Assembly: GCA_043228905.1 (NCBI GenBank)
Contig: JBHGNT010000008.1
Coordinates: 12,028,001-12,092,000, forward strand
DNA length: 64,000 nucleotides
Direction: 5' to 3'
Source of the DNA: Azolla caroliniana
Lineage: Eukaryota > Polypodiophyta
Positions 20,101 to 29,340 of this stretch are shown one piece after another. The number at the start of each line of letters is the position of its first letter. Positions within the stretch are counted from its first letter, which is position 1. Below the pieces are notes generated by a model that had not been told where the DNA came from, searched no databases, and saw nothing but the letters and a program-made list of their open reading frames with translations. A program made the translations under genes and the position numbers.

Positions 20101-20615
20101 TGGTATGCCGGTTGAAGAAGAGCCTTTACGGACTGAAGCAGGCTCCCCGGCAATGGTACCGGAAGTTCGACTCCTTCATGACCGACGAAGGGTACCTCAA
20201 AACGCAGTCCGACCACTGCGTGTTTGTGAAGAAGTTCGAAGGAGGAGACTTTCTAATACTCCTCCTGTACGTGGACGACATGTTGATCGTCGGACGGGAC
20301 CAGGTCAAGATACGGATGCTGAAGAAGGCTCTTCACCGAACCTTCTCAATGAAGGACCTGGGTCAGGCGAGGCAAATATTAGGGATGCACATCATCCGGG
20401 ACCGGAAGAAGAAGCAGTTGTGGCTGTCACAGGAGAAGTCTGTGGCGAGGACAGCGAGTTCAAGGTCGTTGCCTTGCAGCTCGCCATTGTATATTTCTCT
20501 GTGCATAGTTTGGTTTGGAGTCTCGCACTCCCGTGGTTTTTCCCGTATAGGGTTTTCCACGTTAATCCCTGTGTATCGCGTCTTTCTCTGTATTTCCTAT
20601 TTTCTGCTGCATTGA
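17172..20615 (+). CDS. Copia gag-pol polyprotein of Ca, truncated after RT and running into the LTR
   Basis: ATG at 17,172 follows the primer site; there is no stop until 20,613-20,615, inside the 3' LTR fragment. Domains: gag with YADWKIKMEDLLIV, CCHC knuckle CFHCGKPGHFRKNC (near 17,870), protease VVDSGASFHLTP (near 18,125), pre-integrase zinc finger (WHKRLCHMSEKGMKRL to CTDCLAG), integrase core (HTDVCQ, IRADNGGEY, LNGLAERMNRT), and RT (MDVKTAFLHGDLEEEIYMQQ; catalytic LLYVDDMLIVG near 20,265). RT is cut after LWLSQEK; RNase H is lost and about 59 codons of LTR sequence are added. The protein could still give gag, protease and integrase but not a full RT/RNase H. A related copy, Cb, keeps the missing part. 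Confidence 0.93.
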   Translation: MEGGGSAQPMMMVLNAQNYADWKIKMEDLLIVRDLYEPIDRSEIPKGVLESEWKLLNRKAVATIRQYVDVSVLQHVANDTNAYEMWKKLSGLYERKNALNRTSLMRKIVNLKYRDGESMVEHVSTFMGFVNQLAAIKFPLEDAMQAIILMCTLPESWENLVVTLSTSCTEDNLSLQTVKTSILNEEARRRDKEPASDSKALLTESERGRQWNRSPQRREKSGTRSQSRGRPTCFHCGKPGHFRKNCRHYRKDNGADDTDSKKSPERNGAYRGATDRRGPDRRGQDRKGTTALAASEEEIMLITEETELNLAGEEMTWVVDSGASFHLTPEKKYFSSYTAGEHGCVRMGNEGTCRIAGIGDVWLMTSTGCKMLLKDVRHVPEVRLNLISAGRLDDEGYTGSIRNGVMKFSKGSLIVARARKVNTLYLMNSRLCPEELNVAADTAGELWHKRLCHMSEKGMKRLAEDNLIPVKHVHLEKCTDCLAGKQNRTSFHSRPPTRRGAPLELVHTDVCQVETKSHGGAQYFVTFIDDHSRRLWTAPLKTKDQVLSVFKELHARVERESGKKLKAIRADNGGEYRGQFQEYCRSKGIRLEFTVPKTPELNGLAERMNRTIMERVRSMLAHAKLPKGFWAEAMSTATYVINRSPSVPLDGDTPQRVWTGREVSYRHLKVFGCLAYVHVAKDRRGKLDPKTRPCIFLGYGDDEFGYRVWDPVDKKIFRSRDIIFMEDKTLADWESEKKMKSSKSTGENQLYEEQSRPARDRLALEDPAEDGEETEPAEEDENDTGTGPDPEMDSDEEESEEPVTEAPERRYPLRERRAPRRFPEPEHVLLTDEGEPESFEEAKHDTKSRRWLSAMQDEMDSLHENHTYELVELPKGKRALRNKWVFKLKPGDAGNPSRYKARIVVKGFQQKKGVDFDEIFAPVVKMTSIRTVLSIAASMDLEVEQMDVKTAFLHGDLEEEIYMQQPEGFEKKGKEHLVCRLKKSLYGLKQAPRQWYRKFDSFMTDEGYLKTQSDHCVFVKKFEGGDFLILLLYVDDMLIVGRDQVKIRMLKKALHRTFSMKDLGQARQILGMHIIRDRKKKQLWLSQEKSVARTASSRSLPCSSPLYISLCIVWFGVSHSRGFSRIGFSTLIPVYRVFLCISYFLLH

Positions 20616-20676
20616 TCCGCGATTACTCGGTTGTGGCCGAGCGGAGAAGGTGAATCGAAGACGGTGATTCCCAACA
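20440..20676 (+). repeat. Truncated 3' LTR of Ca
   Basis: Identical by eye, base for base, to 16,906-17,142 of the 5' LTR over 237 bp. It lacks U3 and the TATA box. Confidence 0.92.
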
Positions 20677-20681
20677 CTGCC

Positions 20682-21933
20682 AACGACAAGAGGTGGGGAA
20701 ATGACGTGGCAACCGTCATGGCCGCCACGGGGGAAGGCGAAGCGCGTGGCGTTATCGGGGACCGAGGATGCAGGCGGGAAAATAATGAAGTAACAAAACA
20801 CAACAATCGATGACAGAGGGTGGGGCCTACCGAGGGGAGAGGCGGTAATACGTAAGAGGCGAGGAGGAGGAGGAGTGGATGTAAACGAGAAGGAGTAGCT
20901 CGCAAGGCGTGGTTGGAAGGAAAACAGAGGAGGAGACCTACCCGAGGAGGAGGTAGAGGTTAGACATGACGTGCAGAAGACGAGGCGACAACATGAAGCA
21001 TGCAATGCGCGGGGGCAGGAGTGTGAGCGCAAAGGGAGGAGGGAGAACGTTGCAGAAAACAGAGAGGGTCGTGAGGGAAAGGAGGATGAAACAAGGGTTG
21101 TGAGGGGAAAGGAGGAAGAAGAGAAAAACAACCGAACCAAAGTAAAAGAGAGAGGGAGAGAAAGAAAAAAACGCACCTAGCCGAGCCTATAAAACAACAA
21201 CAACAAACAAAACAAAACAAAACAAAACAAAGAAAACACGGAAGCCATAAAAAACTACTCGAGACGTTGATAGCTAAACAACAATCGAAACCAAAATCAA
21301 AACAAGGAAATAAAACGCAAACAAGGGATAAAACACTTGAGACGACTAGAGATAAAAAAGGTAACAGTAAAAAATAACAATAAAACAAGAGGATTAGAGA
21401 AATCGAGACGACTATGTGACGTAATACGAAAAAGAACAAGCTGAACCAAAATGATCTCGACCGCAAATAATAATAATAATAAATCGTTCATGGTACCCCT
21501 AAAATTAAAGGGTAACTCGACGATCGGAAATACTAATACGTAGACCGGAGGGGGGGGGGGTTGTGGTCTACCGGGTGCGGTACAGAGGTCGAGGGAGGAG
21601 ATGGGTCGAGTAGTTGATGGTCGGGATGGCATAAGGGAGGGGGGCGGGTTAAAAAAAACTATGAGGCGGCCAAGGTTTGTTTGCGGATGGTAGGGTTGGA
21701 CGGGGGTCCACTGGGGGTGTCATGAGGGTTTGGGGGAATTAGGAGCTTTTGGGAAGACTTGAGGGGATGGATGTGGGGGGTGTGTTGTTCGAGTGTTGTT
21801 CGAGGGTCTTTGTATATTTTTAAGGACCGACCCGTGACGTTTTTGTCGAAGGGATGGGAAGGGCTTGTGAAGCACTTTTACGGGGCGTTCGGCCTCCTAG
21901 TTGTTTAGTCCCATCGATTTCCATGGCCTTAAC
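20682..21933. other. Unassigned interval, no gene supported
   Basis: Purine-rich sequence with an imperfect CAAAA microsatellite (about 21,195-21,235) and a ten-G run near 21,550. Long minus-strand frames are Phe/Ser/Leu low-complexity shadows. 21,640-21,930 is G/T-rich. It may include the decayed 3' end and LTR of G2, but no LTR can be bounded. Confidence 0.45.
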
Positions 21934-22800
21934 CTAGGCGGGGTATTTGACCGATGTGCACAGTGGTTGGGTGTCTCGTGTAGTTGCGGTACAGTCGCGG
22001 GTGGGGAGCCGGCTTCGTTTCGGGACCAAGAAGCTAGTGGCGCCTTTGTGCCATCCTTGGGCGTTTGTGACTGTTTTTCTGACTCGCCAAATAGCACGTT
22101 CTCCGCGGCGTGGTCCTTCAGCGAAAATAGTGTAGATGTTCACCCATTTGCGTGGCACGAGTGTCTTTGTTTTGACGTTAGCGTTGCTCTGGTCATGGGT
22201 GGCTGGTGGGTGTGCGTGTTCCTTTTGGTTGGGTGGTTTCTCACTTTGAAGTTCACCAAGATCAGTGGGACGTGATTCAAGTGTTGTTGTAACGAGTTTC
22301 TCAGACCTCACCCCATTTGCCATTTGGAAGGAGACGATGTTCATGCTTGGTGCCAGGAGACATTTGCTTATGTAGCACCGATCTAAACTGAGGAGGCACT
22401 GGGTGTCCATTACATTGGGTGGGAGTACCCGAACTCTGATTCAGTGGTCGCTGTATTCTATTTTGATGTTACACACGAAGGTTCCAAGACAACATGATGT
22501 GGACCCCTCGAAGCCACGGAAGTTGTCATTGCATATTTCAAGGTTCGGGTGACCTGAGTGTCCCCATGTCTCGAAGGAGAAAAGTGTTAGTGATGCTCCG
22601 GTGTCGATTACCGTTGTTAAAGGTACGTTGTCGGCGAAGCATGGTAGTTGCTTCGTCCCGTCATTAGAGTTGACCGCCTTAGCGATGACTGCCAGGTGGG
22701 TGTCCCCTTGTCGTTTCAATTTCGCTTGCGCATTGCGGAGGTCAGTTACTAGTTGGGCCATTCGGCCTTCAGATGCCTTAAGTTTGGCTTCCACTTCTCA
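21934..22800 (-). pseudogene. G2 C-terminal extension of pol: coiled coil plus second retropepsin-like domain
   Basis: Downstream of integrase, and in the same phase as it, the frame continues for 289 codons. A stop (TGA, 22,798-22,800) and another TGA at 22,441 interrupt it; both fit former CGA Arg codons, since protein-like sequence continues directly across each. First comes a charged helical segment (EAKLKASEGRMAQLV to LKRQGD), then a protease-like domain: VIDTGASLTLFSF (near 22,600) with canonical DTGAS, a flap-like GFEGSTSCCLGTF, and a strand NIKIEYSDH followed across the stop by IRVRVLPPN and MDTQCLLSLDRC in the place of the usual D-x-LLG segment. A tail of about 110 residues ends at 21,934. 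G2 also has a protease in the normal place (near 35,000), so this one is additional. It could instead derive from a separate element, but the shared phase argues for one polyprotein. Confidence 0.6.
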
Positions 22801-24324
22801 TTGCTGAGCTGTGAGTAGGGGTTCGAGGGTGAGGGGTCCGTAGCAACGTTTGAGCTTGCTCCCATTGATGAATCCTGGGACGTCGAGGCCCTCGAGTGTG
22901 CGTATTCGACATGCTCTTGTCTTGGTAATCTCTGAGACCACATATGGGCCTTCACCCCGTAATTTGAGCTTCTTTTTGTGCTGTTGAGAGGCGAATTTGA
23001 GCGCCATGTCTCCTTCAGTGAGATCTTTATCTCTTACTTTGTTGTCGTACCACGCCTTTCTATTGGCTTTCTCTGTCAAGAGTGCTTGGAATGCGATAAG
23101 GCGAGTTTCGGTCAACCGTTCTAGGTTCTCTAGGCGTGACGGGAGGGGGTCCTTGTCCCATCATTCTTGTATGGCTATCCGGAGGTTGGGGACAAGGAAC
23201 TCGATGGGCAATACCGCTTCATGTCCATATACTAGTTTGAATGGTGTGTGGCGAGTTGCAACTTTGTAGGAAGTGCGGAAAGCCCGCAATGCCGCTTGGA
23301 GTTTGGTGCTCCAATCAGACCGTGAAGCGGGGATTATCTTTGTGAGCACTGTGCATAACACCTTGTTCGTACTTTCCGCTTGTCCGTTGCACCACGGGTA
23401 ATAAGGGGAGCTCTTGTGATGTGTCACCATAAATTCGCCTAGTAGATGCGCTATCACTTCGTTGAGGAAATGAGGGCCTTGATCACTAATGATCTCGAGC
23501 GGACAACCAAACCGCGTTATGATGTTTTCGTATAGGAATTTGGCGGTGCTACGTGCGTCGGCATTAACGCAAGCTTTAGCTTCCACCCACTTGGTAGCGT
23601 AGTCAATGACAGTTATTATGTATTGATTAAGGTTGGAGGTTGGGCTGATTGGGCCAATAAAGTCGATACCCCATTTCTCAAACGGTTGCCATGCCACCAC
23701 CGGGTTTAATGTGTTGAAATCCGCTTTCAACGGATGTTTGAAACGCTGGCACTCATCACATCGGCGTACATAATCATATGTGTCTTTGAATAGTGTTGGC
23801 CACCATAGGCTGGACTGGAGGATTTTGCGTGCGGTGACCTCGTGAATGAAATGACCACTTCTGCTGCCGCAATGAGCTGGTTTGAGGATGGTGATGATAT
23901 CATGGTCCGGTACACACCTCCCAAGGACATCATCATTGCCTCTCCAATACAAGTTTCCTCTAAGCATTGTGAAGGGGCCACATTTACTTAACAAGACACG
24001 TGCATGTGCTCGACTTAGTTGATTTAGGAAAGTCGCCCCTTCGGTTAAGGCGCGAACAATGTCTGATGCCCATGATGGTATGGTGTCGATTGTGAATAAT
24101 GTTGCATTTGGTGTTTCGTTGTCAACCCCCGTGGCTTCTTCTCCATTTGGTATCTGGTAGAAATGATCGGCGAGTACATGGTCTTTTCCTTTTCTAACCA
24201 CCACCTTGAAGTCGAACTCGAGTAACGTTACGATCCATCGGGATATGCGTCCCGTGGTGTGGTTTTTGTTGACCAAGTAGAGGAGGGCTTGATGATCTAC
24301 GAAAAACGAGAAACATGATGCCAA
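22801..24324 (-). pseudogene. G2 RNase H C-terminus and integrase
   Basis: One phase carries the RNase H end (FFVDHQALLYLVNK), a tether, integrase zinc finger (HCGSRSGHF to CDECQRF near 23,740) and core (WGIDFIGPI, IISDQGPHF, NGQAESTNKVL), then a GPYVVSEIT module at about 22,930. The only break noted is a TGA at 23,158-23,160. The RT-side frame is worse. The integrase resembles the Athila/Tat type and lacks a chromodomain. It runs straight into the unusual C-terminal extension. Confidence 0.8.
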
Positions 24325-25139
24325 GAGGTAATGTCAGAACTTTTTCACGCTGTAAACGAGGGCCAAAGCTTCTCGCTCCGTCGTGGAGTAATTTCGTTTG
24401 GCGTCGTTCAGTTGGCGACTAGCAAAGGTGATCGGTAGGTCGAGGGCCCCTTCACTGGGTTGAGCTAGCATTGCACCAATCGTAAAGGCAGAGGCATCAG
24501 TGTGAACGTGGAATTCTTTGGTCTAGTCTGGAGATCGGAGGATGGGAGCCTTAGTTAGGCACTCTTTCAGGAGCTTGAACGAGCAGGTGCATTCTTTAGT
24601 CCAGGCGTACTGCTTTAGCAAGGCATAGAGTGGTTTGGCCTTGTCTGCGAACATCTTGATGAAGCGTCTATAATAACCTGCGTACCCCATGAACCCTTGT
24701 AGTTGTTTCTCATTCGTGGGAGGTGGCATGTCTAGGATGAGTTTTACTTTTGCCTCGTCAGTCGAGATCTCATGTCGGGACACAACAGGACCTAATATTA
24801 ATCCGTGCTTGACCTAGAACTAACACTTGAGTGGGTTGAGAGAGAGTTGATAGGCCCTACATTTTATGAACGTCAAGCGGAGTAGCGCCAGGTGGTCACG
24901 CCATGTCGAATGGCAACATAAATCGTCGACATAGGATTCCACCCCTTGTCGTAACCTTGCCGCGAAGATATGGTCCGCCACCCTTTGATAGGTGCTCAGG
25001 GCACTTGTGACACCCGAAAGGCATCTGCTTATACGCGAACGTACCAAATTTTGTGGCGAAGACCATCTTGTGTTGATCCTCGGGCACCACCGAGATTTGG
25101 TTGTACCCCGAGAACCCGTCGATGAATCTATAACCTTCG
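24325..25139 (-). pseudogene. G2 RT palm/thumb and RNase H start, decayed
   Basis: Fragments in several phases: VPEDQHKMVFATKFGTFAY (near 25,080), a damaged catalytic region around 24,940-25,000, then TNEKQLQGFMGYAGYYRRF (near 24,690) and a stretch leading to RNase H. The RT reading continues from 33,708-33,786, across the C1 insertion: ERIAGAE before the insertion and GYRFIDGFSGYNQ after it, with the 5 bp CTTCG duplicated. Confidence 0.75.
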
Positions 25140-25578
25140 TGTAAAGAATCGGGTATGATTCTTGTGTAGCGGAAGATATGTGTGTTATGTTATGTGTATG
25201 TGTGAGAGGAATTAGAGGAGAGATGAGAGAACACAAGATAGATAGAAAAAGGAATACTCAAGAAGAAGGTGTGTATTCACAAGTAGAATAGGAAATACAA
25301 AATGTGAGGAGTCACAACCGACTTAGTATGAAGTGTGAGGAGGGTGCTTTATATATAGTCACCCTCTCTCTTCATTAACTAACTACAACAACCACTCTCT
25401 CTCTTGGGGAATATGAAAACTCATAGTCATGGGGAATATGTAACTCATTAGTTATGTGTCATAGAATATGATTCTATGACACATAGTTAATGTGTAGAGA
25501 GTAGTGGTGTGACTCTTGACCTTTGATTCTCAAAAGGTGTGTACACATGTTGTGCTATGTTGAGCTTGATTCTCAACA
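25140..25578 (-). repeat. 3' LTR of C1
   Basis: On the plus strand it starts TGTAAAGAATCGGG and ends TGATTCTCAACA. Read on the minus strand, U3 starts with TGTTGAGAATCAAGCTCAACA, an imperfect hairpin. A TATA-like run is at about 25,349-25,357. It differs from the other LTR by scattered substitutions and small indels, so C1 is not very recent. Confidence 0.9.
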
Positions 25579-25590
25579 TGCCCCCTCAAG
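25579..25590 (-). promoter_or_regulatory. Polypurine tract of C1
   Basis: Minus-strand CTTGAGGGGGCA ends exactly at the 3' LTR start. Confidence 0.7.
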
Positions 25591-25591
25591 C

Positions 25592-26254
25592 TCAACTCGG
25601 GTCGGTTCCTTTTGATTGATGTCTACTTCTGCTGGTATCCGGTTCGGACGATCTCCGGTGTCTGCTTCGGCTTGTACCCGGTTCAGACGGTATCCAGTTC
25701 TCGCTTGTACTCCCCCTCAAGCTTGGCAAGTCAGGGATCGTCCATCCAAGGTCTGACATGAATTGCCGAAGCTTGTTGGCTCCTAAAGCTTTCGTGAAGA
25801 TGTTGTCCGCCTGAATATTCGTGTTGAAGTGTTGAAGGTCGACATCTCCGGCCTGTACACGCTCTCGAATGAAGTGATAGTGCACTTCGATGTGGTTTGT
25901 GCACGCGTGGAACACCAGGTTCCGAGCCATATATATATTGCTCATGTTGTCGCAGTAAATGGAAGTCGGATCTTTGATGGGGACGCCCAGATCCTTCAAA
26001 ATCCTCTTCAGGCATACGGCTTCACATGCAGCTATGGCTGCACCCCTGCATTCGGCCTTTGTACTCGAAAGTGCGACAGTCGGTTGCTTCTTACTACTCC
26101 AAGATATTTCTCCGCTACCGAGTGAGAAGACAAATCCGGAGGTCGATCGTCAATCAACTTTGTAGCCTGCCTAGACCGCGTCTATGTACCCTTCAAGTTG
26201 TATTGGTGGGGCCAACGTGTAGAGAACGTCGTAATCCATTGTGCCGCTCACGTA
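25592..26254 (-). pseudogene. C1 RNase H region
   Basis: The copia RNase H reading (SIYCDNMSNIYMARN, HIEVHYHFIRERV, NIFTKALGANKLRQF) is present in 25,592-25,999. The N-terminal half (25,999-26,254) is split by stops and a phase change. A short Ser/Arg/Asp-rich repeat (GTSRSRHRRSSEPDTSRSRH) lies at the C-terminus. Confidence 0.75.
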
Positions 26255-27302
26255 TCATAATACTCGCTTAGCGCAATCGAAATGGATATCTCGTGGAGTT
26301 TGCATGAATTGGCTAAGGAGTCCGACTAGATAGCTAAGGTTGGGTCGAGTGATCGTGAGAAAGATGAGGCTCCCGATCAGTTGACAATATTGGGTTGGCT
26401 CGCACTCATCTGTGACGGAGTCACCATCTAGTTTGAGGTTTCGATCAAGAGGCGTAGCAACCGATTTGCACTCAGTCATCCCGAACTTGTATAACAAGTT
26501 GAGGATGTAGTGCCGTTGAGAGATCAAAATGACGGTCAGAATTCGAATTACTTCGATGCCAAGGAAGTAATGGAGCTCCTTCATGTCCGTCATCTTGAAT
26601 TTGCCGGAGAGGAGGGACTTGACCTTGTTGATGTCGACTAGACTTTCACCTCTAATGACCAGATCATCCACGTATAGGATGATGACAATTAAGCTTCTAG
26701 AGTCGTATTGTACGTAGAGGGAGTTGTCGGATTTCGACATTCGAAAGCCGATTTGATGAAGATATTGTGTAATCTTCGAATGCCAAGCACACGGTGCTTG
26801 CTTGAGGCCGTAGAGTAGCTTCTTGAGTCGGCACACGGCTTTTGGATGAGTACGTGATTCGAAGCCGGGTGGTTGTAGCATGTACACCTCCTCTTCTAAT
26901 TCGCCTTGAAGAAAGGTGTTCTTGACATCCATTTGGTGGAGGTGCCACCCTTTTGCCATTGCAAGTACGATCACGGTCCGCACCGTCATCATCTTTGCCA
27001 CTGGGGCAAAAGTCTCTTCATAGTCGGTTCCATGTGTTTGTTCATATCCTTTCGCTACGAGTTGAGCTTTGTAGCAGTTGACGGAGCCGTCAGCATTATA
27101 CTTCACCTTGTAGATCCATCTGCAGCTCATTGCCTTCTTGTGCGGTGAGTGGGGAACGAGATCCCATGTCTCGTTCTTGCGTAGTGCACGCATCTCCTCG
27201 TTCATTGCTTCGCTCCATCGCGGATCCTTCGTGGCTTCAGAAAGGTTTCTGGCTCCCATACTGTTGCTACCTTCATCATAAAGGCGTAATGGTACGCCAT
27301 AT
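26255..27302 (-). pseudogene. C1 reverse transcriptase, disconnected from integrase by E2
   Basis: An open frame of 334 residues (27,259-26,255) has MDVKNTFLQGELEEEVYM, the YGLKQAP segment and catalytic ILYVDDLVIRGESL. Upstream of the listed Met the frame continues to the E2 LTR at 27,303 (YGVPLRLYDEGSN), and on the far side of E2 the copia reading ends at HEKNPVR, so the two halves join in a sensible order. The RT itself is nearly intact. Confidence 0.85.
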
Positions 27303-27735
27303 TGTTAACTCTTCGGGCCGGACAATGGCCTAACACAAGGTGTCTACGGGAGACACTTCACCAAAGGGTGTTACGGCAACCGGATTAGACTTCAACGCTT
27401 GATCCGACTTAATCAAGTTACTTATTAGGATCGTCTTCATAACATGCGTAAGATATAACAATTAAGACAGAACGGCAATTAACACAGAGATATAACAACG
27501 CTTAAGCTTTCATTAATTAACCGCTAACTATTACATTGTATCCGGGCCTTTAAATAGGTTTCCGGTCTGTATTACAAAACGGTGCCATCCGCACCTGTTC
27601 GGGATCGGTCCGGATCCGGAACGGCATACCGATTCCGGTCCGTCCGTCCACACTCATAGCTTAATTACAACCACATTCCTATTACTTAATTAGCTCTCCG
27701 TCTCCCACTCTGGACTCCTTTGCCGGCCGGTAACA
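27303..27735 (-). repeat. 3' LTR of truncated E element E2
   Basis: 433 bp; plus-strand ends TGTTAACTC and CCGGTAACA. Read on the minus strand it matches the E1 LTR, including TTTAAAGGCCCGG and CACCCTTTGGTGAAGTG. The left edge joins copia C1 sequence directly. A clean 5-bp TSD with the right edge (30,524) is not visible, in line with 5' truncation. Confidence 0.8.
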
Positions 27736-27772
27736 CATGGCACGCCCGTGGGACAGTACCTTGTACGTCGAA
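27736..27772 (-). promoter_or_regulatory. E-type conserved pre-LTR block (E2 copy)
   Basis: On the plus strand CATGGCACGCCCGTGGGACA sits directly against the LTR; the minus strand is the same as E1 at 6724-6760. On the plus strand it looks like a primer-binding site, yet the neighbouring ORF3 and LTR polarity are minus. Confidence 0.6.
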
Positions 27773-29107
27773 TCCACAACCGACCCTTGCTATTCTTCGT
27801 CCAAAATGTCCAGAATGCTTTGTTCGAGAGGCTCCAATGGTTCATCTGGAAGTGGTTGTTGTTGTTGTTGTTGCTGCTCTGCTGCTGTCTGCTGCGGCGG
27901 GTCCGTTGGTGGTTGCTGCGGCTGCTCCTCCGTTTGTGGCTCTGACACAGGCGTCTCCGTCGTTGCTCCCTGCGTCGTGGTGGTCTCCGGTTGACTGGTT
28001 CCCAGTTGGCCCTCAGCCGGCGACGGTTCCTCATCACTAAGGTTAACCGTTGTCGCTTCCCGTGCTTTCTCTTCCCGCACCCGGGACCGCTCGTAGCTTT
28101 CAAACTGGATTTGAGCGTCCAACCTATCATCGTCCAGCTGAGCTACGAGCTGCCTAACCTGCGCCAGCTGTTCATCTGCCAGGACTTGGAAGTCGTCGGC
28201 CAGCTCGTCCCGTATGGCGGTGAAGTCCTCGGAAGTCAACGTATAACAGTCATCTCCTTCCTTCCGCCGGTTTGCCACATCCGCCCGTAGCAACTGGAGT
28301 TCCGCCGCGTTTTGTGCCTACTTTGTCCACCATTTTACGGAGCTTTCATCAATCAAGTGTTTCGTCTGATTCAGCCATGCCCGGAGGATGGACTGAATCC
28401 GGCTTGTTCCCAATTGCGACTTGGTTTCCGCCGCTTGCCGTTCCTCCTTCAGTTGTTTGATGATTTTTACGTTGTCCTCCGCCTGCGCCTTGTAATGCGT
28501 CAATTGCCTTTGATATGTACTTTGTAATTTCTGCAATACTGTTGACGCTCTCTCTTTGTCTTCCTGCTGCTGCCTCTGGAGCTCCATCCGGACCTTCTCC
28601 GCCTCTTCCAAGTGTCTTGTATTTTCCACCCATTCGTCGGCGATCGCCGTAGCGGCCCGATCAACTGCCTGCTAGAGCTCAGCCATCCATTCTTTATGCT
28701 CTATTTCCAGCCGTTTGTAGTCCCGGTGCAGGTGCTCAAAATCATCTGTCTTTTGCTTGAGCCATGCGTTGATCTGACGACGGGCCCGGTCCTCGCGGTC
28801 CTTCTGCTGGCGGAGCTCTTCCTTTAGCCGTTCAATCTCTGTTTCCGCCGTTTTCCGCAGCTTGTCCTTTTCCTGCAGTACTTTGTCTTTCTCCTCCTAT
28901 AGCCGGTCGTACGCTTGATGGCCTTTCCGGAGGCTCTCCTCTGCCCGGCGGAGGTTCTCAGCAGTCTTCTTTAATTCGGCTTCGGCTGCCGTCTTCAATT
29001 CTCGTTCACGGCTCCTTAGCGCTGTCGTAGTGTAGGTTGCACACTATGTGGAAATTATATTTTTGTCCCTCTGGATAGAAAATGGAGTGCTCGGTGAGAA
29101 ACGGAAG

Positions 29108-29222
29108 AAAACGGCATACCGGCAAGGAGGAAAACGGCATACCGGCAAGGAGGAAAACCGGCATACCGGCAAGGAGGAAAACGGCATACCGGCAAGGAAG
29201 AAAACGGCATACCGGCAAGGAA
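29108..29222 (+). repeat. 23-bp tandem repeat in solo F-type LTR
   Basis: Five units of AAAACGGCATACCGGCAAGG plus AGG or AAG. Confidence 0.9.
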
Positions 29223-29274
29223 GAGCCGGATAAAGAGACATAAATGTAAAAAGAAAGGAAATACTCACTACTGC

Positions 29275-29340
29275 GCAGGGCGTGATTCGAACTCTGCACC
29301 TCTACGTTGACAAACCCCAACCTTACCATTACATTAACTT
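29275..29340 (-). other. tRNA-like segment in solo F-type LTR
   Basis: Minus strand: A-box-like TAATGTAATGG and B-box-like AGTTCGAATCA, with one to two mismatches to the Pol III consensus. Same relative place and strand as in the F1 LTR. Confidence 0.4.

Larger units (their letters stand above)
16367..20676 (+). mobile_element. Ty1/copia retrotransposon Ca, internally deleted, TSD CTGCC
   Basis: The element begins TGTTGGGATTTC and ends GATTCCCAACA. The 5 bp CTGCC at 16,362-16,366 is repeated at 20,677-20,681, so both outer ends are original. It holds a full 5' LTR, initiator-Met primer site, and gag-protease-integrase-RT. RNase H, the polypurine tract and about the first 540 bp of the 3' LTR are missing: pol sequence up to 20,439 joins LTR sequence equivalent to 16,906. 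The remaining 237 bp of 3' LTR look identical to the 5' LTR, so the copy is recent. It is closely related to Cb (58,099-63,632). Confidence 0.93.

Noticed and set aside
20562-21176. 204-codon minus-strand open frame
   Set aside because: It overlaps the Ca LTR end and is a Phe/Ser/Leu shadow of purine-rich sequence.
27303-27772. E2 LTR as the 5' LTR of a plus-strand element with a primer site at 27,737
   Set aside because: LTR TATA polarity and the adjacent ORF3 are on the minus strand, as in E1 and E3 in mirror image; the primer-like block is explained as the conserved pre-LTR block.
29108-29222. Possible CRISPR-like array
   Set aside because: Units are contiguous with no unique spacers; this is a minisatellite in an LTR.
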